Of a stretch of 13,422 nt of DNA, positions 7,638 through 13,422 are shown in pieces; position 1 is the stretch's first letter, and each line of letters starts with the position of its first letter. The translations under genes and the position numbers were made by a program. This DNA is from Neorhizobium sp. UBA7851. GTDB lineage: Bacteria > Pseudomonadota > Alphaproteobacteria > Rhizobiales > Rhizobiaceae. The DNA lies in the NCBI GenBank assembly GCA_002500765.1, contig DLSX01000154.1, positions 1 to 13,422 of the forward strand, written 5' to 3'. Below the pieces are notes generated by a model. That model was not told where the DNA came from. It saw only the letters and a program-made list of their open reading frames with translations, and made no database searches.

Positions 7638-8042
7638 TCAGTAATCGTCACTCTTTTCCGGCGGAACGAGACCTTCGATACCGGCCAGAAGATCTTCTTC
7701 CGACATCTGGTCGAAGGTGATGGCTTCCGGAGCATCGTCGTCTTCGGCGTCGGCTGCAACCGATACACCGCCGGCGGCGATGAGCGCGGCCGGATCGGGC
7801 TCGGGCTCGTCGATCTCGACATGCTTCTGCAGCGAGTGGATCAGGTCTTCCTTCAGATCGTCGGGAGACAGCGTCTCGTCGGCAATCTCGCGAAGAGCGA
7901 CGACCGGATTCTTGTCATTGTCGCGGTCGATGGTGATTGCAGCGCCCTGCGAAATCTGGCGCGCGCGATGGCTTGCGAGCAGAACCAGCTCGAAACGGTT
8001 GTCGACTTTGTCAATGCAATCTTCTACTGTGACACGGGCCAT
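7638..8042 (-). CDS. rpoZ: DNA-directed RNA polymerase omega subunit
   Basis: Omega helps fold beta' and stabilise RNA polymerase. The N-terminus MARVTVEDCIDKVDNRFELV is the family signature, followed by SHRARQISQGA and KNPVVALREIADE. The C-terminal part (about 75-134) is acidic and variable, as usual in alphaproteobacteria. The MARVTV start corresponds to the MAR motif that in E. coli contributes to ppGpp binding at the beta'-omega interface. ATG 8042 is chosen over an in-frame ATG at 8096 because AAGGA lies six bases upstream, the protein then begins exactly at the conserved MARVTV, and the predicted promoter covers the upstream part. The order rpoZ then rel is conserved in many proteobacteria. 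Confidence 0.97.
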   Translation of the reverse strand: MARVTVEDCIDKVDNRFELVLLASHRARQISQGAAITIDRDNDKNPVVALREIADETLSPDDLKEDLIHSLQKHVEIDEPEPDPAALIAAGGVSVAADAEDDDAPEAITFDQMSEEDLLAGIEGLVPPEKSDDY

Positions 8043-8076
8043 TGCCTGTCCTTTGCGGTCCTGGATTTCCGGAATT

Positions 8077-8112
8077 GATACGCCCGATACAGCCATCGGA
8101 CGGGAAATTCAA
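8077..8112 (-). promoter_or_regulatory. Predicted rpoZ(-rel) promoter
   Basis: On the minus strand TTGAAT (complement of 8107-8112) and TATCGG (8084-8089) are spaced by 17 bases. The predicted transcript start near 8077 gives a leader of about 35 bases. The -10 is only a moderate match. Confidence 0.4.
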
Positions 8113-8509
8113 GTTTTTCCTGACCGGGGAGCATCTGAGTCGTGAGTTACGGGGCGTTTACTGGGGAGAAAACGACCCACTGGAGGATGCAAATCGATGA
8201 TGGACCTGATCTCCATCAAGGCCTGCAGGCGAAGAAACGGGTGATGTTCACCTGTTTATCCGGATATCGATCCGGACAAGGGATGCCTGAGAACTGATCG
8301 TCGAACGGTCCGTGCCGCGGAGATTCGACTAAAGTGCTTGGGTAGGAGGATTATATTCAATCAGTAGATGCTTGGAATATTGCGAATCGTATCATAAATG
8401 ACAGATATATGAATAATTCATAATGTAATGGGATTATTCCAGATATAGTCGGTTCAATTTTTCGTTTGCCGATACTCCCGCAGAGCGGGCAAAAAAGGGA
8501 TGGAGACAT
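8113..8509. promoter_or_regulatory. Structured and AT-rich intergenic region between rpoZ and the NYN gene
   Basis: Nearly 400 bases without a credible gene. The rpoZ-proximal part contains four inverted repeats in a row: GCCTGCAGGC at 8221-8230; GGTGA-TGT-TCACC at 8240-8252; TCCGGAT-ATCG-ATCCGGA at 8259-8276; and GATCGT-CGA-ACGGTC at 8296-8310 (one T-G pair). The next 120 bases (8341-8460) fall to about 31% GC by hand count, far below the neighbours. A plus-strand promoter CTTGGA (8371-8376) - N17 - ATAAAT (8394-8399) is possible, with the 15-base perfect palindrome TATGAATAATTCATA at 8408-8422 at its predicted start point. A CCCGC-AGA-GCGGG hairpin at 8477-8489 lies just before the NYN ribosome binding site. 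I recognise no known RNA family. Confidence 0.45.
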
Positions 8510-9085
8510 ATGTTTGACCCGAGAGAGAAAATTGCTCTCTTTATCGATGGCGCTAATCTATACGCCGCCTCAAAAAGCCTTGGCTTCGATATAGACTATC
8601 GGAAGCTTTTGAAGGCTTTTCAGAAACGCGGCTATCTGCTGCGCGCCTATTATTACACTGCGCTTATCGAGGATCAGGAATATTCCTCCATTCGCCCGCT
8701 GATCGACTGGCTCGACTATAACGGCTACAAGGTCGTGACCAAGCCTGCGAAAGAGTTCACCGACAGTCTCGGCCGCCGCAAGATCAAGGGCAACATGGAT
8801 ATAGAACTGGCCATCGACGCGATGGAACAGTCGGAAACCGTTGATCATCTGGTGATTTTCTCCGGCGACGGCGACTTTACGAACCTGGTCGAGGCATTGC
8901 AGCGCCGCGGCCGCAAGGTATCGGTCGTCTCGACGATGCAGACGCAGCCGCCGATGATTGCCGACGACCTGCGCCGCCAGGCCGATCACTTCATCGATCT
9001 GATGACTCTGAAAGCGGAAGTCGGTCGCGACCCGAGTGAACGTGCGGTTCGTCCGACCGAGCCCACCGAGCCGGCGGATGCGTAA
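8510..9085 (+). CDS. NYN-domain (LabA-like PIN superfamily) putative ribonuclease
   Basis: The protein is one NYN/LabA-like domain of about 165 residues plus a short proline/threonine/glutamate tail (PTEPTEPA). The acidic metal-site motifs of the PIN/NYN fold are in place: FIDGANLY with D13 and N16, KGNMDIELAIDA with D97 and D103, and FSGDGDF with D120 and D122. The family is expected to act as metal-dependent RNase; characterised relatives act on RNA, but the substrate here is unknown. There is no signal peptide. GGAG lies four bases before the ATG, with AAGGGA just upstream of it. It is divergent from rpoZ-rel and followed by a strong terminator, so it is a single-gene unit. Family is sure; function is inferred from the intact acidic site. 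Confidence 0.9.
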   Translation: MFDPREKIALFIDGANLYAASKSLGFDIDYRKLLKAFQKRGYLLRAYYYTALIEDQEYSSIRPLIDWLDYNGYKVVTKPAKEFTDSLGRRKIKGNMDIELAIDAMEQSETVDHLVIFSGDGDFTNLVEALQRRGRKVSVVSTMQTQPPMIADDLRRQADHFIDLMTLKAEVGRDPSERAVRPTEPTEPADA

Positions 9086-9105
9086 CTGTTGGACCTGACA
9101 TGATC

Positions 9106-9148
9106 AAAAAAATAGGCGCCCGTTTTTCGGCGGCGCCTATTTTCGTTT
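9106..9148 (+). terminator. Strong intrinsic terminator after the NYN gene, 18 bases before ada
   Basis: AAAATAGGCGCC at 9109-9120 pairs perfectly with GGCGCCTATTTT at 9132-9143 (12 bp, 11-base loop), followed by CGTTT. An A-run precedes it, so it is symmetrical. The T-rich end lies about 18 bases upstream of the ada start codon. Confidence 0.85.
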
Positions 9149-9165
9149 CGGGCTAAAAGAGTGTC

Positions 9166-10266
9166 ATGCTTTTTCAACGCCCTTCCGACGACATTCTTTA
9201 TGATGCGCTGATCGCCCGCGATCCCTCCTATGAAGGGTTCGCCTGGGTGGCGGTGAAGACAACCGGAATCTTCTGCCGCCTCACCTGCCCGGCCCGTAAG
9301 CCGAAGCGAGAAAATTCCACATTCTACGGGACGATTGCCGAATGCCTCGAGGCGGGCTTTCGTCCCTGCAGTCGCTGCCGCCCGATGCTGAAGCTTGGCG
9401 AGACGGATCCGATGGTGACACGGCTGATCGATGCGCTCGATGCCGATCTCCTGCGGCGCTGGAGCGAAGAGGATGTGACCGCCCTCGGGATCGATCCCTC
9501 GACTGCGCGGCGTGCCTTCAAACGGCAATTCGGCATAAGTTTTCTGGAGATGGCCCGGCTGCGCCGGATGGGCAAGGCAGCGGAAGTGCTGAATGAGGGC
9601 GCCAATGTCATCCATGCCCAGCTCGATGCGGGATACGAATCCGCCAGCGGCTTTCGTGCCGCGATCGCAAAACTGTTCGGGGAGGCCCCGGCGAGGTTGC
9701 GGGGCAAGGCCCTGCTGCGCGCCGACTGGATCGATACGCCGATAGGTCCGATGATCGCGATCGCCGACACCCACGCCTTGCACATTCTGGAATTTGCCGA
9801 GCGCAAGGCCTTGTCGACGGAAATCCACCGGCTGCAGAAAACCAGCGGCAGCAGTATCGTGATGGGACGATATCCGCCGATCGATGAGATCGAGGCGGAG
9901 CTGAACGCCTATTTCGCCGGTGAGGAAAAGGGGTTCAAAACGCGCCTGGCCGAGCATGGATCGCCATTTCAGCGGCAAGTATGGCAGGCGTTGCGGGCTA
10001 TCCCGACCGGAGAGCTTCGAACCTATGGCGCGCTCGCAGCCGGCATGAACCTCACCTCCTCCACCCGCGCGGTTGCAGGTGCCAACGGCGCAAACCAGAT
10101 CGCCATCGTCATTCCCTGCCACAGGGTGCTTTCCGCCGATGGCAGCCTCACCGGTTACGGCGGCGGCCTGTGGCGCAAACGCTGGCTGATCGAACATGAA
10201 CGGCGCATGGCGACGGCAGACGGTCGTGCCCCTGTCAATTACCCGGCCGAGACGGCAGCCCGCTGA
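9166..10266 (+). CDS. ada: Bifunctional transcriptional activator / O6-alkylguanine-DNA alkyltransferase Ada
   Basis: Ada transfers methyl groups from damaged DNA to its own cysteines and, once methylated, activates adaptive-response genes. All parts are present in order over 366 residues. The N-terminal zinc domain has C37, C41, C68 and C71 (GIFCRLTCPAR and RPCSRCRP); C37 is the expected methyl acceptor from phosphotriesters. An AraC-type helix-turn-helix lies at about 85-180. The C-terminal alkyltransferase has the acceptor C318 in IPCHRV, preceded by the conserved RAVAGANG and followed by TGYGGGLWRKRWLIEHE. The ribosome binding site is weak (AGAG before the ATG). No clear Ada box or promoter is seen between the preceding terminator and the start. 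The 3' end overlaps the convergent membrane protein gene by 28 bp. Confidence 0.95.
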   Translation: MLFQRPSDDILYDALIARDPSYEGFAWVAVKTTGIFCRLTCPARKPKRENSTFYGTIAECLEAGFRPCSRCRPMLKLGETDPMVTRLIDALDADLLRRWSEEDVTALGIDPSTARRAFKRQFGISFLEMARLRRMGKAAEVLNEGANVIHAQLDAGYESASGFRAAIAKLFGEAPARLRGKALLRADWIDTPIGPMIAIADTHALHILEFAERKALSTEIHRLQKTSGSSIVMGRYPPIDEIEAELNAYFAGEEKGFKTRLAEHGSPFQRQVWQALRAIPTGELRTYGALAAGMNLTSSTRAVAGANGANQIAIVIPCHRVLSADGSLTGYGGGLWRKRWLIEHERRMATADGRAPVNYPAETAAR

Positions 10267-11207
10267 TCGGCATTCGGTGGCGGGCGACTGCCTGACTTGC
10301 GTGCCCTGAATATGGCTTCGACGACGAGCGACAAAGGCAGGCCGATAAAGAGCGGGATGAAGAAATAGATCACCCGGAAGGCGACCAGCGAGCCGATCGA
10401 TGCCTGATCGCCCATGACATGGCGGACAGTGGCCTCAAGCACGCCGAGGCCTCCCGGTGCATGCGTGATGAGGATCGCGACATTGGCGAGCACGAAGGCG
10501 GTGGCGGCCTTCAGATAGCTGACATCGGCGCTGGCAGCCATGACTTCGCGCAGGCAGGCCGAGACAAAGGCGAAATTGATCGTGCCGATGATTATCTGCG
10601 CCAAGGCAATCTTCCATGTCGGCATCTGGAAGGTCCAGCTGCGGATTTTGAGTGGTGCGCGAAGGAAGGCGGCAAGCGCCACATAAAGAGCGGTTGCCCC
10701 CAGACAGCCCGCGCCGATGGCGATGACGATTTCTTCCTTCAAACGCAGAACTGCCGCCGCATCCTGCGGGTTGATCACCATGACGATGCCGGCCAGCACC
10801 GCCATTCCGAGGCCGACCGTGACGCCCGAGAGCAACACGATCTTCGCCACATCCTCGGTCGTCATGCCCCAGTGGGCATAATAACGATAACGCAAAGCAC
10901 CGCTGCTCAGGCCCGACATGCCGACGCTCTGGCCGATCGACAAGGCGATGAAGGAGGCGAGCGCGATTTTCGGATAGGGCAGATCGTTCTTCACGTAACG
11001 GACACCGCACCAGTCAAAGCCGGTGAGGCAGAGATAGGATGCGAAGGCGAAGAGGAGTGCCAGCGCAAGGTTGGCGGCCGGTATATCGGCGACCGACTGG
11101 ACGATCTCGGAGAAAGAGTGCTCGCGAAAAATCTGGTAGAGCAGCCAGGCGGCAAGACCGAAGCCCACGACCAGCATCAGGTAGGTAAAAATCTGCTTCT
11201 TCGTCAT
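10239..11207 (-). CDS. Membrane protein of the lysylphosphatidylglycerol synthase TM / UPF0104 family
   Basis: This is a polytopic inner-membrane protein of about 322 residues with roughly seven to eight hydrophobic segments. Family motifs include GMSGLSSGALRYRYYAHWG in the middle and THAPGGLGVLEATV near the C-terminal third. The fold matches the flippase-like membrane part of MprF/LpiA proteins and stand-alone YbhN-type proteins, but the cytosolic tRNA-dependent aminoacyl-transferase domain is absent, so it should not make lysyl-phosphatidylglycerol itself. A lipid-handling role is inferred only. The start chosen is ATG 11207, giving a short basic tail (MTKKQ) before the first membrane helix; an in-frame ATG at 11291 would add a non-conserved 28 residues and has no ribosome binding site. 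The site before 11207 is weak and is preceded by a CCCGCA/TGCGGG hairpin at 11218-11235. Confidence 0.85.
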   Translation of the reverse strand: MTKKQIFTYLMLVVGFGLAAWLLYQIFREHSFSEIVQSVADIPAANLALALLFAFASYLCLTGFDWCGVRYVKNDLPYPKIALASFIALSIGQSVGMSGLSSGALRYRYYAHWGMTTEDVAKIVLLSGVTVGLGMAVLAGIVMVINPQDAAAVLRLKEEIVIAIGAGCLGATALYVALAAFLRAPLKIRSWTFQMPTWKIALAQIIIGTINFAFVSACLREVMAASADVSYLKAATAFVLANVAILITHAPGGLGVLEATVRHVMGDQASIGSLVAFRVIYFFIPLFIGLPLSLVVEAIFRARKSGSRPPPNADQRAAVSAG

Positions 11208-11348
11208 CGTCCGTTCGCCCGCATGAAGGTGCGGGAAAACGATGAGGGAAGAGTTTTGGTTCCGGTTGGACAGATGTGGAAGTGCACGCAAATGCCACAG
11301 CTGCGTTCGTGTCTGCGCCTCACCCAGAGCGCAGCTAGCTGAGCTCGA

Positions 11349-11475
11349 CCTCTCCCCGTAACGGGGCGAGGGAACTTGCCTTGCTCAACATTCGAGAAAG
11401 GCTGAGACGGTGCAGTTTTCACCCTTCTCCCCGTCCTTACGGGGAGAAGGTGCCGTCAGGCGGATAAGGGGCCGA
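11349..11475. repeat. Rhizobial palindromic intergenic repeat (RIME-like), two hairpin units
   Basis: Two related GC palindromes lie about 70 bases apart. Unit 1 at 11349-11371 has arms CCTCTCCCCGT and ACGGGGCGAGG with one mismatch. Unit 2 at 11423-11450 has a perfect 12-bp stem, CCTTCTCCCCGT with ACGGGGAGAAGG, around the loop CCTT, followed by TGCCGTCAGGCGGATAAGGGGC. The core and the trailing part resemble, from memory, the intergenic mosaic elements (RIME) repeated in Rhizobium and Agrobacterium genomes. It lies between smpB and the UPF0104 gene, downstream of smpB, and may act as a transcript end. The whole 304-base gap otherwise holds only the leader of the membrane-protein gene. Confidence 0.7.
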
Positions 11476-11511
11476 AACTCGGGCGGGAAGTTTCATTGGC
11501 CGATACAGCTA

Positions 11512-11988
11512 TCAACCGCCCTTCAACAAGCGCGACTTCTGCCTGTTCCAGTCGCGTTCCTTCTCCGTCTCGCGCTTGTCGTGCAGTTTCTTGCCCTTGG
11601 CGAGGGCGAGTTCGAGCTTGGCGCGACCGCGATCGTTGAAATAGATCTTCAATGGTACAAGCGTCATGCCTTCGCGGTTGATGCCGTTGCGAAGCCGGTT
11701 GATCTCGCGCTTGGACAGGAGCAGCTTGCGGCGGCGGCGCGGCTCGTGGTTGAAGCGGTTCGCCTGCAGATATTCCGGCAGATGGCTGTTGATCAGCCAG
11801 ATTTCCTCGCCCTCGTCCGACGCATAGGATTCGGCAATATTGGCCTTGCCATCGCGCAGGGATTTGACCTCCGTGCCGGTCAGCACGATGCCTGCCTCAT
11901 AGGTATCGATGATCTCGTAGTTGAACCGGGCCTTGCGGTTTTCCGCAACGATCTTGTTGACCACGCGCTGGCTGCCTTTGGGTGCCAT
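11512..11988 (-). CDS. smpB: SsrA-binding protein SmpB
   Basis: SmpB binds tmRNA and brings it to stalled ribosomes for trans-translation. The family features are visible: ENRKARFNYEIIDTYEAGIVL followed by TGTEVKSLRDGKANI, the LLLSKREINRL stretch, the LVPLKIYFN strand and the basic C-terminal tail rich in K/R (ALAKGKKLHDKRETEKERDW) that enters the decoding centre. At 158 residues it has the usual length. ATG 11988 is chosen because the protein then begins at the usual MAPKGSQRVV; an in-frame ATG at 12057 would lie on or upstream of the predicted transcript start and has no ribosome binding site. It is downstream of dapA on the same strand, separated by a terminator and its own promoter. Confidence 0.96.
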   Translation of the reverse strand: MAPKGSQRVVNKIVAENRKARFNYEIIDTYEAGIVLTGTEVKSLRDGKANIAESYASDEGEEIWLINSHLPEYLQANRFNHEPRRRRKLLLSKREINRLRNGINREGMTLVPLKIYFNDRGRAKLELALAKGKKLHDKRETEKERDWNRQKSRLLKGG

Positions 11989-12014
11989 CAGACGAATTCC
12001 ATTCCGCTTTATCC

Positions 12015-12051
12015 AAAAAAGAACCCCGCCCAAAAGCGATGAGCGGGGTTC
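12015..12051 (-). terminator. Intrinsic terminator between dapA and smpB
   Basis: On the minus strand GAACCCCGC (complement of 12043-12051) pairs with GCGGGGTTC (12021-12029) around a 13-base loop, followed by TTTTTT (12015-12020). It lies 70 bases after the dapA stop and only 26 bases before the smpB start codon, and it also falls within the first bases of the predicted smpB transcript. Confidence 0.85.
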
Positions 12052-12059
12052 AGCCATTC

Positions 12060-12088
12060 ATATAATGCGGCCGAGGGCGAATGTGAAG
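12060..12088 (-). promoter_or_regulatory. Predicted smpB promoter
   Basis: On the minus strand CTTCAC (complement of 12083-12088) and TTATAT (12060-12065) are spaced by exactly 17 bases; each differs at one base from the rhizobial consensus CTTGAC-N17-CTATAT. The predicted start point is near 12053, one or two bases before the terminator stem. Confidence 0.6.
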
Positions 12089-12120
12089 CTTATGCGTCAG
12101 CGTGGCCGACGCTTAAAACC

Positions 12121-13005
12121 TCAGTTCAGCAGGCCTGCATGGCGCAGCGCGGCATCGATTGCCTGTTCCGTTGCCGGCTCGAGCGAGGAGACGAGCGGCG
12201 AGCGTACGGTACGGTCCATGCCGCGCAGTTTGCTCAAGCCATACTTGGCGCCACAGAGGCCCGGCTCCAGAAAGATCGCCTTGTGCAACGGCATCAACCG
12301 ATCCTGATATTCGAGCGCCTTGCCGTAGTCTCCCGCAAGCGTTGCCGCCTGGAATTCGGCACAGAGGCGTGGCGCGACATTGGCGACAACCGAAATGCAG
12401 CCGACACCGCCATGGGCGTTGAAGCCGAGGGCCGTCGCATCCTCGCCGGAGAGCTGGATGAAATCCGCACCGCAGGTGATGCGCTGTTCGGAGACACGTT
12501 CGATCTTGCCCGTCGCATCCTTGACGCCGACGATATTCCTATGCGCCCTGACGAGATTGCCCATGGTTTCCGGTGTCATGTCGATCACCGAGCGGCCCGG
12601 AATATTGTAGATGAAGATCGGTAGGGACACGGCCTGAGCGATGGCGGAGAAATGGGCGAAAAGCCCTTTCTGGGTCGGCTTGTTATAATAGGGCGTGACA
12701 ACCAGCAGAGCATCGGCGCCGGCCTGTTCGGCATGCTCGGCAAGCTCGATCGCTTCGGTCGTGTTGTTGGAACCGGCGCCGGCGATGACCGGCACGCGCT
12801 TGTTCGCTACCTCGACACAGAGTTCGACCACCCGCTTGTGTTCATCATGGGAAAGGGTCGGCGATTCACCGGTCGTACCGACCGGCACAAGGCCCGAACT
12901 GCCTTCCGCGATCACCCAGTCGACATGATCTGCAAACGCTTTTTCATCGACAGCCCCGCCAGCGGTGAACGGCGTTACGAGCGCGGGGATCGATCCCTTG
13001 AACAT
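12121..13005 (-). CDS. dapA: 4-hydroxy-tetrahydrodipicolinate synthase
   Basis: DapA condenses pyruvate with aspartate semialdehyde, the first step of the diaminopimelate/lysine branch that feeds peptidoglycan and protein synthesis. It is a 294-residue TIM barrel of normal length. The catalytic residues are present: T44 and T45 (PVGTTGES), Y107 (TPYYNKP), Y133 and R138 (FIYNIPGRS) and the Schiff-base lysine K162 (GVKDATG). Residues corresponding to the E. coli lysine feedback site are also present (H53, H56, E84, Y106), so inhibition by lysine is plausible. The start ATG 13005 has GGGAG seven bases upstream; an in-frame ATG at 13032 would add nine residues before the conserved MFKGSIPALVTPF. 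It has its own promoter and a terminator before smpB. Confidence 0.97.
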   Translation of the reverse strand: MFKGSIPALVTPFTAGGAVDEKAFADHVDWVIAEGSSGLVPVGTTGESPTLSHDEHKRVVELCVEVANKRVPVIAGAGSNNTTEAIELAEHAEQAGADALLVVTPYYNKPTQKGLFAHFSAIAQAVSLPIFIYNIPGRSVIDMTPETMGNLVRAHRNIVGVKDATGKIERVSEQRITCGADFIQLSGEDATALGFNAHGGVGCISVVANVAPRLCAEFQAATLAGDYGKALEYQDRLMPLHKAIFLEPGLCGAKYGLSKLRGMDRTVRSPLVSSLEPATEQAIDAALRHAGLLN

Positions 13006-13065
13006 GCAAAAACTCCCATGGCCGCAGTCCATGCTTCGGCCGTAATCAACAACTAAGGTGGCGCA

Positions 13066-13094
13066 CCATAAAGCGGTGACAGAGCGCCGACAAG
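13066..13094 (-). promoter_or_regulatory. Predicted dapA promoter
   Basis: On the minus strand CTTGTC (complement of 13089-13094) and TTATGG (13066-13071) are spaced by 17 bases, a good match to the rhizobial sigma-70 pattern. The predicted start near 13059 gives a leader of about 54 bases. No riboswitch-like structure was recognised in it. Confidence 0.5.
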
Positions 13095-13223
13095 CGCAAA
13101 GCTCACGTGATTCTGATCGTTCGCAGATGCTTATTTTAGGGGTCCAGGTAAGGTTTCGTTAACTCCACCGGAGCCTAATGGAAGAGCCCAACGGGGGTAG
13201 ATGTCTTTTTCGAGAGTTGCCGG

Positions 13224-13422
13224 ATGATGAAGCCCGCTCTGATCCTCACCTTGGGATTGAGTGCAGCCAGCATATCGAGCCTTGCGCTCGCACAGAACGG
13301 TGACGCGGGAAGCGGCATCGTACCCCTGCCCTTTGCCCGCCCGGACGCACCGGCAAGCCTGCCGCTGTCAGGTCGATCCGGTTCGAAGGCCGTGCCCACA
13401 CCAACGGCCATGCCGACCCCCG
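13224..13422 (+). CDS. Exported protein, N-terminus only; probably a lytic transglycosylase
   Basis: Two adjacent ATG codons (13224 and 13227) open a frame that runs to the window edge, giving 66 residues. The beginning, MMKPALILTLGLSAASISSLALA, is a typical Sec signal peptide with cleavage likely before QNGDAG. The mature start is rich in proline and alanine and looks unstructured. No catalytic domain is inside the window. In rhizobial genomes the gene divergent from dapA is, from memory, usually a soluble lytic murein transglycosylase, so this identity is inferred from context only. The ribosome binding site is weak (GAGAG about 8 bases upstream). Confidence 0.55.
   Translation, partial: MMKPALILTLGLSAASISSLALAQNGDAGSGIVPLPFARPDAPASLPLSGRSGSKAVPTPTAMPTP

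Noticed and set aside
8113..8340. tmRNA, 6S RNA or a known riboswitch in the rpoZ-NYN gap
   Set aside because: No tmRNA tag-peptide frame, tRNA-like ends or recognised riboswitch core could be found by eye; only unassigned hairpins are reported.
8986..10197. Minus-strand open frame of 403 codons
   Set aside because: Antisense to ada and the NYN 3' end; no motifs and no ribosome binding site.
10419..11342. Plus-strand open frame of 307 codons
   Set aside because: Antisense shadow of the UPF0104 membrane-protein gene; low-complexity charged translation.
11989..12057. Longer smpB start at ATG 12057
   Set aside because: The extension runs through the terminator hairpin and its ATG lies on or upstream of the predicted transcript start, with no ribosome binding site.
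1..13422. CRISPR arrays, insertion sequences, tRNA/rRNA genes, phage or toxin-antitoxin modules
   Set aside because: No regularly spaced repeats, terminal inverted repeats with transposase, cloverleaf-like sequences or integrase-like proteins were seen.

Overview
The window is a chromosomal segment from an alphaproteobacterium of the Rhizobium/Agrobacterium group (Hyphomicrobiales, Rhizobiaceae-like). This rests on gene content and order, on GC-rich codon use with C/G third positions, on promoters resembling the rhizobial sigma-70 consensus CTTGAC-N17-CTATAT, and on a RIME-like palindromic repeat. The species cannot be named from the sequence alone.

Left part (1-4430): the N-terminal two thirds of a methyl-accepting chemotaxis protein runs off the left edge on the minus strand. 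Divergent from it is a Tat-exported SMP-30/gluconolactonase family enzyme that ends in a clear terminator. Next is uppP, undecaprenyl-diphosphatase of the lipid-carrier cycle. On the minus strand follow a 65-residue charged small protein of unknown function and rpsU (ribosomal protein S21), which starts at TTG.

Middle part (4430-9090): a CspA-family cold-shock protein with its own terminator; the bifunctional (p)ppGpp synthetase/hydrolase Rel; and rpoZ (RNA polymerase omega), upstream of rel on the same strand. Rel and omega form the stringent-response pair: Rel sets the ppGpp level, and omega carries the N-terminal MAR motif that helps form a ppGpp site on RNA polymerase in E. coli. Divergent from rpoZ is a LabA-like NYN-domain putative RNase. 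The 467-bp gap between them holds four inverted repeats in a row and then an AT-rich island of about 31% GC with a perfect palindrome. This is the least explained stretch of the window.

Right part (9090-13422): an Ada-type O6-alkylguanine repair and regulator protein; a convergent membrane protein of the LPG-synthase TM/UPF0104 family overlapping the 3' end of ada by 28 bp; a rhizobial-type repeat block; smpB (trans-translation); dapA (first committed enzyme of the DAP/lysine pathway, with its lysine feedback-site residues retained); and, divergent from dapA, the signal peptide and first residues of an exported protein that by context is probably a lytic transglycosylase.

The protein-coding content is mostly conserved housekeeping. 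No CRISPR array, insertion sequence, tRNA, rRNA or defence cassette was seen. The items most worth a second look are in the control regions. They are the smpB promoter that would start transcription right at the dapA terminator hairpin, the structured rpoZ/NYN intergenic region, an intrinsic terminator just upstream of ada, and similar short GC hairpins in front of three unrelated start codons.
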